Origin: a bacterium | Lineage (GTDB): Bacteria; Vulcanimicrobiota; CADAWZ01 | Direction of reading: 5' to 3' | DNA: 9,172 bases | Assembly: GCA_024409025.1 (NCBI GenBank) | Contig: JAKSUM010000031.1 | Coordinates: 1 to 9,172, forward strand | Part shown: positions 1 through 7,162 of the stretch, one piece after another | Layout of the letters: each line of letters begins with the position of its first letter | Numbering within the stretch: position 1 is the first letter of the stretch | Made by a program: the position numbers and the translations under genes | The notes under the pieces: model-generated | What the model was told of the DNA's origin: nothing | Seen by the model: only the letters and a program-made list of their open reading frames with translations | Database searches by the model: none

Positions 1-699
1 AAACATCCTTGAAAAGCAGCCGGACACCTTCTCCATTCCCCATCTGCACAAATCGCTGAATTCCGATGCCGATTTTACAGCAGCGCTGCGTATCCTTCTC
101 GCCATATTTCCGAAGGATCCGTCTGTAACAATGACTCCGACAGCTCCGCTTCCGCCTGTAAGGACGGCTATCGACTGAAGAAAGAAATCAATGCTGCAGA
201 ACTCCTTCATCTTTTCGATAGTAACGGTATTTATTTCTCTTGCCGATTCCGAAGAAATAACCATGCCGGCCTTAATATGGCCAAGCTCTATATGCGATGC
301 AACCTCTATTATGCCGTTTATGACTCCAAGGCAGGCGCTGCCTATGTCAAAAACAAGCGCATTGCCTCCTATTCCGAGCTTGCCGGCAGCAGCGGCTGCA
401 GTCGCAGGCTCGAAATTATCCCTGCATACTCCGGAATATACAAGCATTCCGATATCCTCAGGCTTTACGGAGCACTTTTCAAAAGCCCTTCTTCCTGCGG
501 CTGCCGCACAGTCGGACATTACAGAGCCATGCTTCCACCATCTTCTCTCATAGATGCCGGTCATCTCCTCGATCTGCCCCTGAGGGATATTAAGCTTCTC
601 ATAGACATCTGAAAGCTCATCCTCAAGATCGGAAGTCATAACAACCGAAGAGGGAAGCTCATACCCAATAGCGTCAATATAAACATTTGAAAACTTCAT
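1..699 (-). CDS. OleA/FabH-like 3-oxoacyl-ACP synthase III (KAS III), C-terminus cut by window edge
   Basis: The first 233 residues are present, from ATG at 699-697. The protein is a stand-alone thiolase-fold condensing enzyme that would catalyse Claisen condensation of an acyl thioester with a second acyl or malonyl unit. Seen: YERRWW (50-55), CRDNFEPAT (92-100), the nucleophile motif DIGSACLGV (118-126, Cys123) and GGSGAVGVIVTDGS (about 190-203). The catalytic His and Asn of the family lie beyond the edge. Glu97 sits exactly 26 residues before Cys123, the same spacing as Glu117 and Cys143 in Xanthomonas OleA, and the neighbouring motifs also resemble OleA more than FabH. The start lies two bases after the synthase stop codon with no clear Shine-Dalgarno, so translation is probably coupled to it. 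The likely role is a priming or chain-joining condensation in the same lipid pathway. The family call is firm; OleA-type head-to-head chemistry is only an inference. Confidence 0.9.
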   Translation of the reverse strand, partial: MKFSNVYIDAIGYELPSSVVMTSDLEDELSDVYEKLNIPQGQIEEMTGIYERRWWKHGSVMSDCAAAAGRRAFEKCSVKPEDIGMLVYSGVCRDNFEPATAAAAAGKLGIGGNALVFDIGSACLGVINGIIEVASHIELGHIKAGMVISSESAREINTVTIEKMKEFCSIDFFLQSIAVLTGGSGAVGVIVTDGSFGNMARRIRSAAVKSASEFSDLCRWGMEKVSGCFSRMF

Positions 700-701
700 A
701 A

Positions 702-3700
702 CTAAATAATTCCAGCAGTAAAATCTGTCATTCCATATATATCCCTGCCGTCAACGGAAAGGAATCCATCGCATACAATAGTCCTGTCCTCATCGTTTCT
801 CGACTTAACCCATGCCCTGACAGTGACAAGGGAATCGGAAGGAATTACCTGCCCCCTGTAGAGCCATTTATGCTTAAATCCGCACAATGGGGTCCTGAAT
901 GAGGAAATATTGCCATCCCTCCAGAAAGACGAGCACATATACTTCATAAGCGAATTCATAGATTCAAGACCGAGAGAGCCCGGTATTACAGGATCCTGAT
1001 AGAAGTGGGCCTTAAAGAACCATGAAGACGGCCTTACCGCCATAACCCCCTCAATATATCCGAGTCCGGCAGGACCTCCATGCGGAGCAAATACCGTAAT
1101 CCTGTCAATCATTCTGAGCATATCGCCAGGGAAAGGCCTGTTTTCAGGGAAAGGAATATCTCTTGCAGCGTCTGAGTCATTACCGCAAGAAGGGATGACC
1201 GCATCCCTTATTCCAATCTGATTTTTAAGGGCGCCTTTCGAAAAGAATCCGAAATAGGTGTCTCCCTCATAAATCTTTCCAATCCTGTCATAGACGTCAA
1301 AAGTATAATTCTGTATAACCATTCCCGCAGACTGTGATACGCTGTCAAGAGAAACCCTTGTCTCAAGAAGCCCTGTATCCCTAGTCACAGGTCGTATAAT
1401 CCTTCCGCTGCCTCCAAGATTTCTGAAAGAAAGATCCTCTTCAGACACAAGAGCCGATCCGGCATAAGCAGCCAGCCAGCCGCATGGCTGAAGGGCGGCC
1501 TCAAGAAGAACCGAGAATGGCATTTCCGAAGACGACGCCTCGTCAAAATACCACTCGTCCCCATTTATGTCATACTGGGCGACCGCAGAAGCAGGAGCTT
1601 TCATGACCCACTTCTCACCTTTAGCCTCAGTAATCCTGTCAAGGAACTTATATGGGGGTCCGGGAAGCCTTGCAATGATCCTGCCAGAATCAAATACCTC
1701 ATACCTGCTTCCGAATGCCTCTGAAGGCTTTCCAACAGCAAACGCCATAATTGAGTCATTGTCATAGACCGCAGGCCTTACATATGCCCTTTCAGCGGAA
1801 CGTATGTTTTTTCTGACTCTCTCAAGCCTTTCCTTTGAAGAGCCCTTGAGCTGTATTGACATATCGAGCATCTCAACAACAGGCTTTCCGTCAGCAAACA
1901 TAAGGGCGTCAGCCTTGGCATAAGGATAGGGATTGAATCCTATCTCCTTAACGGATATCCTGTATGATGCCTTCTTTGTACCCGCAATAACCTGTCCCCT
2001 GCATTTAAGGGAGCTTCTGACTCCGGGTACAGGCTCCCAAACGCACTCAGAAGCCTCGTCAAGGAATCCGGCCCTCATCAGGAATATTCTCAGGGCATGC
2101 ATGCAGCACTCATACATCAATGTTCCGGGCATAACATTATCATCACAGAAATGGCATGTAAGGAACCAGTCGTCAGGATGTATATCCGATTCGGCAGTTA
2201 TGCATCCGGTTCCGAATCTTCCGCCCTTAGGATCAATAGACGTGATTCTGTCAGTAAGCTTCATATGAGGATCCGAAGGAAGAGTAAGCGGCTTTTTAAG
2301 TCCGGTATGGGCAAAAGGCTCGCCGAAAGCTCCGGCAAGATCGCCCCTTCTAAGAGCCTCGACGGACTCATCAGAATAGGCCTCCCTCTCCATTCCTTCC
2401 GGGAATTCAAATCCGTCCTTCAGAATCCCGTCAACAGGCCTGAGATCGAGTGAATTGTGGATTATGCCCTTTCCCTCATCAAGCTGCTGCTTTGTAAAGA
2501 AGCCTGCGCATCCGTCAGTCATTGACATCAGCTTTCTGTCGCCGACAAAGCTTTCAAAATTAAAATAGAACAGCCAAGTCGATCCCTGAGTAAAAAAGCG
2601 CTCAATGTTGATGACATAACGGATTGTCTCTCCCTCCTTCGGGAGATCTCCGTGGAAGCATATCTTAGCATCAAGAAGCCTGTATACGGCAAGCCCCTTT
2701 GTTATCCTGTCGATGCCAAGCCATCCGGAAAGGAAGAGATCAGACTGTCCGGCCTCAACGGCAATGCATGTTGGAATGACTCCGTTGTCAAGATACCATG
2801 AGCCTTTCCTTATATCATGTTCCGTTATCACCTGACCGGAAGAAAGCGAAAGAGGCTCTCCGCTTACGGACATAATCCTGTCGGCAAGCATAAGAGGCTC
2901 GTCAGGAAGCCTGACCCTTGTAGGATACGAGTCTATTTCGGCAAACTTTTCCCCGAGAGCCTTGGCAATCGATCCGATGGCAAATTCCATACAGGCCTTC
3001 CTGTCCATGAAAGGCCTGTTCAGGACAGGAGACGGAACCTCTTCTTTCTCGTTACACTCGTCACAATGCCCGATGCAGTCCATATTCCAACTCCTGCCGG
3101 AATTTTCGGCTGACTGAGCGGAAGAATCGGAAGGGGCATGAGGCTCAAGAGCAAAAGCCATCATCTCAGAGGAAAGTGAGAGAAATGACGCATGCGCATC
3201 GGAAGACGCCTTCTGCATATCGTAAAAAATCTTCATAATCTCGGCAAGACCGCCTTTTCCATTAACAGCAGCCAAGACCGCTGATGACGGGACGGAGGAT
3301 GCTGTCTCCAATGCTGCCGCTTTTTTCTCAGCATATCCTCTCCCGACAGACGCAATAAGCTTAGCCGCGCTGCCATTATTATTTTTATATGATTCCGCCC
3401 TCTTAAAAAACGGGACGGATTTAAAATCAAGCTTTATGCCCTTGCCGTCATGATCAGCAGGCTTTTCAAATAGCCTGGCAGGCTCGAAAGAAATCCCCGA
3501 CGCAAACGCATTCGCGCACATACGGAGCATTGTTGAAATCTCGCTCTCGCCCTCCTTTGTCATAAAGAGAGTGGCATGGGGCTTTCCGGCAAGAATGGAA
3601 TCAATCATCCTTGAACATGAGTTTCCGGGGCCTGGCTCTATAAATATCCTGACGCCGTCGTCATACGCCCTGTTTATAACTGCAGGGAAATCTATAGTGT

Positions 3701-6700
3701 CAGAAGCCTGAAGAAGTATCGAATCGGCAATGCTTTCTGACGATATGGCGAAAGATCTTCCGAGACCGCTGCTGTAAAATCTTATGTTTTCCGGATTTTC
3801 CGCTGGGAAAAAGTGGAGATCCCTGTATTCTTTGGCAACAGGAGAAAGAACCTCGCAGTGGACAGTAGTAACGCCCCGTACAGGAATAAGGATGCAGCCC
3901 AAATCCTCGGCAAGCTTAAGAGTCTCCTGCCTGTCTCCGCCAATAACGCAGTCATTAGGTGTATTTATTATAAGGAGATAGACCCTTTTTCTTCCCTTCA
4001 GAGCCATGCGGACCTTCTCAGCAGGGCATGTCACAACGCCTATCAGCCAATCGACATCCCCAGTCTCCCCCCAGACCTTTGAAGCGGCCAGACATTCTCC
4101 GGCCAAATCCGATTTGAAGAGGGACGAGGAATTCATCCTGTCCATCATCGCATCCCTTGCATGCCATATTCTGAACGAGGTTATTCCTGCCATTTCTCCA
4201 AGAGAGTACCCTATTGAAGCGTCAGGCTTAAAGCCGAGCAGCCTTAAGGCATCACATGCCTCGGAGCACATTGAAACCTGCCCCTGAAGCAGAACGGGAT
4301 GATTGTCATTGATAGAAGGGTCAAATTCCCTATTCCAGAACCATTCCGGAAGAATCTGATCGCACAGTCTGTCATTTTCGGAATTCTGCCTGAACAGTAT
4401 CTCGGGAAATCTTGCGCATATTTCCATTCCCATTCCAGCATAATGGTTTCCCGAGCCTGGGAAGACAAAGGCAGTCATGCCATTTACCGGCTCTTTGCCT
4501 TCATTATAATACAAGTCAGGGGACTTTACTGGGAAACCGGAGCATATTCTTTCAAGATCGGATATGTCTGAAGCGACGACCGCTGCCCTGAACCGGCCTT
4601 GTCCGGTCCCTGCCTCATAAATCAATGATGCGGCCTGAGCAAAACTCTTTCCGCATGATCTTACAAACGAACATACCGAACGCATCCGTTCCCTTATCTC
4701 GCCCTCAGATTCTCCTGCAAAAAAGAAAATCTCGCCATTCTGTCCGATCCTGAAATTTTCAGGAGGGCATGAGCCCTCTCTCAGGCTTATGGTCCTCATA
4801 ATGCCATGGGAACTTGATGAACATGCCTGAAGGGAGAGAGGCCCGTCGCATCTGTTGCGGATCATATACTTACCGCAGTCAACCCTGTCTCTCAATTTAA
4901 GGCACTTAAGAATAAAATCCGAGGCTCCGCAGCCGAAGGAAAAATCAGGCTGTTTGAAGGAACCCGTAAAATCACTGAAACAGCCGTCGATAACGGCATA
5001 TATCTTATTTCCGTCCCTTACAGCGTCCTCATACCTTTTAAGCACGACAGCTGAAGCGAAATCGCAGAAACGCGCGCCACTCTCAGAAAGGGCATTCCTG
5101 CACCATGAGGCGCGATCATCCGATGCAATGTCAGCAGAACAGGCAATGGCAAGATCAAGCTCTCCGGAGGAAAGCAGCCTTGACGCCTCGGATACTGCAA
5201 GAATACCGCCATTCTCAGACTCCGAAAGAGAGAACGAAGGGCGGCCGAACCGGAATTCCCTTGCAATCCTGCTTGCAGTAATGCTTCCGAGCGCACCCAT
5301 TGTCCTGTTTGCATTAAGTGGAGCTGAAAACACCTCATCTCCGGTATTCCATCTTACAGAAAAATCCGTAGTTGAAAAATCAAAATTAATTCCGGCAAGA
5401 ACTCCGCCGTTCAAAGCCTCCCCCCTGTCAATGCCGGCATCCTTAAAAGCCTCGGCCGAACAGATCAATGCGGCCTTCTGTTGAGGCAGCATCTCCTCCA
5501 TTTCTTTAGGTGGAATCCTGAATGTGCCGAACGGCACTGAAGCGTCTGGGAAAGAAGTCCTGTCAGGAAGCCTTCCCTCTAATTCCAGCTTTTCAAACGC
5601 CCCTGACGAGCCTGCAGAGCCTGCCATAGCGGCAATACCGATAACGGCAACAGGTCTGAAAGGCATTGCGGATATGCCGCAGACAGCATCCGACGGTTTA
5701 TATTCCTCAACAAGAATATGAGCATTTATTCCTCCGAAGCCGAAAGCGCTGACGGCCGCTCGCATTCTTTCCGATTCCCATTTTTCAGGCTTTGACAGAA
5801 CCCTGAACGGAGAGGAATCCATCGGTACCGATGGATCCGAGAAATTTGCCACAGGAGGAAGAATCCTGTGCTTCATTGCAAGAAGAGTCTTAACAAGAGC
5901 CACTCCGCCCGCTCCGGTAAGAAGATGCCCTATATTTGACTTGGTGCTTGACAGAACCGCTTTGCTTTTTCTTGAAGGGCATCCTGAAACAAGCTCTAAG
6001 AGGCTGTCAAACTCGACTCTGTCGCCAACTTTCGTTCCTGTAGCATGGCATTCAAACAAATCCACGTCTGAGGGCATCCAGCCTGCCATTTCATAGGCGG
6101 CGCGCATAGCCCGAAGCTGTCCCTCCGAATCAGGAGACAGCAGACTCCCTCCAGTATCATTTGAGAGGCCTGCCCCCCTTATTACGCCATATATGAAGTC
6201 CCCATCCCTTACGGCATCCTCTGTTCTCTTGAGGGCAACAATGCCGGCGCCCTCCCCGACAACAAGTCCTTTCCCCTTTTTGTCAAAAGGAGCGCAGACC
6301 CCGTCAGGAGAAAGAGCCGAAAGCTGGGTAAAGCCAATTGCAGTATACATGCAGTCAGGCCTCGAAATTCCTCCTGCAAGCATAAGATCGGCAGAACCCT
6401 CGGAAAGCCTGTCGCATGCCAGCTTTATGGCATAGAGCGACGACGCGCATGCCGCATCAAGAGTAAATGCCTCGCCCCTGAAGGATAGGGATTCCGCTAT
6501 GGCGGAGGCAGTAAATGAATTTACAAGGGAATTGACGGGATGGGTGGAAGGCTTACCGTATTTTGCGAATTCAAGCGAAATTGCAGATGATGTGTCGGTC
6601 GGAAGTGCAATACTTCCAAGTATGACGCCGCATTTTGACGAATCCGGCACAACAGCCACCTCTCCGAATGCCTGCTGTCCTGCATATACGGCAATCCTGA

Positions 6701-6980
6701 AAAGAGGATCCATCTCATCAAATGAAACCTTAAGCTCTCCCCTTTTAAGATTGGAGCAGTCAGGAACGCTGCAGAAGCACCCCATATCAGAAAAAGCCTT
6801 ATCAGGAAGCTTTCTGTCAGAAAGGACTTCGGCTGCAGGGAGGCTCCATCTCCCGGCAGGAGCATGAACTGCCGCTGATCGGGCTTCTGAAATAAGCTTC
6901 CAGAAATCATCCAGACCTGAACAGCCCGGAAAAACGCCTCCAATGCCGACAACGGCAATATCATAACACTTTCCCATCAT
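702..6980 (-). CDS. Multidomain Pfa/secondary-lipid synthase: KS-CLF-AT-DH-DH (Pfa3/PfaC-like)
   Basis: This 2092-residue protein is an iterative polyketide/fatty-acid synthase subunit, presumably cytoplasmic, that would elongate and dehydrate acyl chains held on an ACP made elsewhere. Domains: KS at about 5-427, with DAACASS (Cys178), ECHATGT (His312) and KSNIGH (His352) intact. A second KS-like, chain-length-factor-like domain follows at about 440-730, with Glu589 where the active Cys should be. The acyltransferase at about 835-1130 has PGSGNHYAGMG, GYSLGE (Ser926) and His1041. A Ser/Ala-rich linker covers about 1195-1320. Four hot-dog units, each opening near a DRI motif (Asp1367, 1577, 1781, 1959), form two FabA-like dehydratases. 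Units two and four carry the catalytic type motif (His1610/Glu1624, His1992/Glu2006). The order matches myxobacterial Pfa3 without its C-terminal AGPAT. No ACP, KR or ER is present. A GGAGGG site (6981-6986) directly precedes ATG 6980; the adjacent in-frame ATG at 6977 is better spaced and may be the true start. It is first in its operon. Confidence 0.93.
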   Translation of the reverse strand: MMGKCYDIAVVGIGGVFPGCSGLDDFWKLISEARSAAVHAPAGRWSLPAAEVLSDRKLPDKAFSDMGCFCSVPDCSNLKRGELKVSFDEMDPLFRIAVYAGQQAFGEVAVVPDSSKCGVILGSIALPTDTSSAISLEFAKYGKPSTHPVNSLVNSFTASAIAESLSFRGEAFTLDAACASSLYAIKLACDRLSEGSADLMLAGGISRPDCMYTAIGFTQLSALSPDGVCAPFDKKGKGLVVGEGAGIVALKRTEDAVRDGDFIYGVIRGAGLSNDTGGSLLSPDSEGQLRAMRAAYEMAGWMPSDVDLFECHATGTKVGDRVEFDSLLELVSGCPSRKSKAVLSSTKSNIGHLLTGAGGVALVKTLLAMKHRILPPVANFSDPSVPMDSSPFRVLSKPEKWESERMRAAVSAFGFGGINAHILVEEYKPSDAVCGISAMPFRPVAVIGIAAMAGSAGSSGAFEKLELEGRLPDRTSFPDASVPFGTFRIPPKEMEEMLPQQKAALICSAEAFKDAGIDRGEALNGGVLAGINFDFSTTDFSVRWNTGDEVFSAPLNANRTMGALGSITASRIAREFRFGRPSFSLSESENGGILAVSEASRLLSSGELDLAIACSADIASDDRASWCRNALSESGARFCDFASAVVLKRYEDAVRDGNKIYAVIDGCFSDFTGSFKQPDFSFGCGASDFILKCLKLRDRVDCGKYMIRNRCDGPLSLQACSSSSHGIMRTISLREGSCPPENFRIGQNGEIFFFAGESEGEIRERMRSVCSFVRSCGKSFAQAASLIYEAGTGQGRFRAAVVASDISDLERICSGFPVKSPDLYYNEGKEPVNGMTAFVFPGSGNHYAGMGMEICARFPEILFRQNSENDRLCDQILPEWFWNREFDPSINDNHPVLLQGQVSMCSEACDALRLLGFKPDASIGYSLGEMAGITSFRIWHARDAMMDRMNSSSLFKSDLAGECLAASKVWGETGDVDWLIGVVTCPAEKVRMALKGRKRVYLLIINTPNDCVIGGDRQETLKLAEDLGCILIPVRGVTTVHCEVLSPVAKEYRDLHFFPAENPENIRFYSSGLGRSFAISSESIADSILLQASDTIDFPAVINRAYDDGVRIFIEPGPGNSCSRMIDSILAGKPHATLFMTKEGESEISTMLRMCANAFASGISFEPARLFEKPADHDGKGIKLDFKSVPFFKRAESYKNNNGSAAKLIASVGRGYAEKKAAALETASSVPSSAVLAAVNGKGGLAEIMKIFYDMQKASSDAHASFLSLSSEMMAFALEPHAPSDSSAQSAENSGRSWNMDCIGHCDECNEKEEVPSPVLNRPFMDRKACMEFAIGSIAKALGEKFAEIDSYPTRVRLPDEPLMLADRIMSVSGEPLSLSSGQVITEHDIRKGSWYLDNGVIPTCIAVEAGQSDLFLSGWLGIDRITKGLAVYRLLDAKICFHGDLPKEGETIRYVINIERFFTQGSTWLFYFNFESFVGDRKLMSMTDGCAGFFTKQQLDEGKGIIHNSLDLRPVDGILKDGFEFPEGMEREAYSDESVEALRRGDLAGAFGEPFAHTGLKKPLTLPSDPHMKLTDRITSIDPKGGRFGTGCITAESDIHPDDWFLTCHFCDDNVMPGTLMYECCMHALRIFLMRAGFLDEASECVWEPVPGVRSSLKCRGQVIAGTKKASYRISVKEIGFNPYPYAKADALMFADGKPVVEMLDMSIQLKGSSKERLERVRKNIRSAERAYVRPAVYDNDSIMAFAVGKPSEAFGSRYEVFDSGRIIARLPGPPYKFLDRITEAKGEKWVMKAPASAVAQYDINGDEWYFDEASSSEMPFSVLLEAALQPCGWLAAYAGSALVSEEDLSFRNLGGSGRIIRPVTRDTGLLETRVSLDSVSQSAGMVIQNYTFDVYDRIGKIYEGDTYFGFFSKGALKNQIGIRDAVIPSCGNDSDAARDIPFPENRPFPGDMLRMIDRITVFAPHGGPAGLGYIEGVMAVRPSSWFFKAHFYQDPVIPGSLGLESMNSLMKYMCSSFWRDGNISSFRTPLCGFKHKWLYRGQVIPSDSLVTVRAWVKSRNDEDRTIVCDGFLSVDGRDIYGMTDFTAGII

Positions 6981-6986
6981 CCCTCC
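6981..6986 (-). promoter_or_regulatory. Shine-Dalgarno sequence of the synthase gene
   Basis: GGAGGG on the minus strand touches the first ATG (6980-6978) with no spacer. The next in-frame ATG (6977-6975) follows GGAGG after about four bases, so it is the more probable initiation codon. The two alternatives differ by one residue. Confidence 0.6.
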
Positions 6987-6998
6987 GAAAATACATAA

Positions 6999-7015
6999 AA
7001 TGGCATTCCGCCATT
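6999..7015. repeat. Perfect 6-bp inverted repeat in the synthase leader
   Basis: AATGGC (6999-7004) and GCCATT (7010-7015) flank the five-base loop ATTCC. The element lies between the predicted synthase transcription start and its ribosome binding site. It could fold as a small RNA hairpin or serve as a DNA operator. It is short, so chance is a real alternative. Confidence 0.35.
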
Positions 7016-7036
7016 AATCTGCTATTTGTCAAAATT

Positions 7037-7064
7037 ATTATAAATTCTTTCAATATTATTGCAA
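7037..7064 (-). promoter_or_regulatory. Predicted sigma70 promoter of the synthase/KAS III operon
   Basis: On the minus strand, TTGCAA (7064-7059, four of six matches to TTGACA) is followed after 16 bp by a perfect TATAAT (7042-7037). Transcription would start near 7030, giving a leader of about 50 bases that ends at the GGAGGG ribosome binding site. This is the best promoter match upstream of the synthase gene. A TTGACA also occurs closer to the gene (7032-7027), but has no usable -10 box at the right distance. Confidence 0.6.
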
Positions 7065-7100
7065 GTCCTGCACAAAACAGCTCACTTAATGCCTTGCAAT
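7058..7100. repeat. 8-bp inverted repeat joining the two divergent -35 boxes
   Basis: ATTGCAAG (7058-7065) and CTTGCAAT (7093-7100) are exact reverse complements separated by 27 bases. Each arm contains the TTGCAA that I assign as the -35 box of one of the two divergent promoters. The symmetry may reflect equivalent RNA polymerase contacts or a shared regulator site. Confidence 0.45.
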
Positions 7101-7122
7101 GTCTTCTAAAATGCATTAGAAT
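7094..7122 (+). promoter_or_regulatory. Predicted sigma70 promoter of the nucleotidase gene
   Basis: TTGCAA (7094-7099), a 17-bp spacer, then TAGAAT (7117-7122, five of six matches to TATAAT). Transcription would start near 7129, leaving a leader of about 33 bases before ATG 7163. This placement argues against the upstream in-frame TTG at 7094, which overlaps the -35 box, as the translation start. Confidence 0.55.
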
Positions 7123-7162
7123 AAAGAGAATCAATAAAAATAAAAGGACTAAGCCGTTAAGA

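Noticed and set aside
191..612. Two overlapping plus-strand open frames
   Set aside because: They are antisense shadows of the KAS III gene, whose active-site motifs are clear on the minus strand.
4855..5484. Plus-strand open frame of 209 codons inside the synthase gene
   Set aside because: It is antisense to the CLF region, which reads as a continuous recognisable KS fold on the minus strand. The 209-codon product shows no recognisable motif.
5033..6229. Repeated peptide KRxEDAVRDG at residues 251-260 and 648-657 of the synthase, considered as a recent internal duplication
   Set aside because: It lies at the equivalent position of the KS and CLF folds and is a common motif of that family, so it reflects ancient domain homology.
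7027..7032. Perfect TTGACA on the minus strand upstream of the synthase
   Set aside because: No -10-like hexamer lies 16-18 bases downstream of it, whereas the TTGCAA/TATAAT pair further upstream has proper spacing.
7094..7162. Upstream TTG start giving a 604-residue nucleotidase
   Set aside because: The TTG coincides with the predicted -35 box, so it would lie upstream of the transcription start. The extra 23 residues are Lys/Arg-rich A/T-derived sequence.
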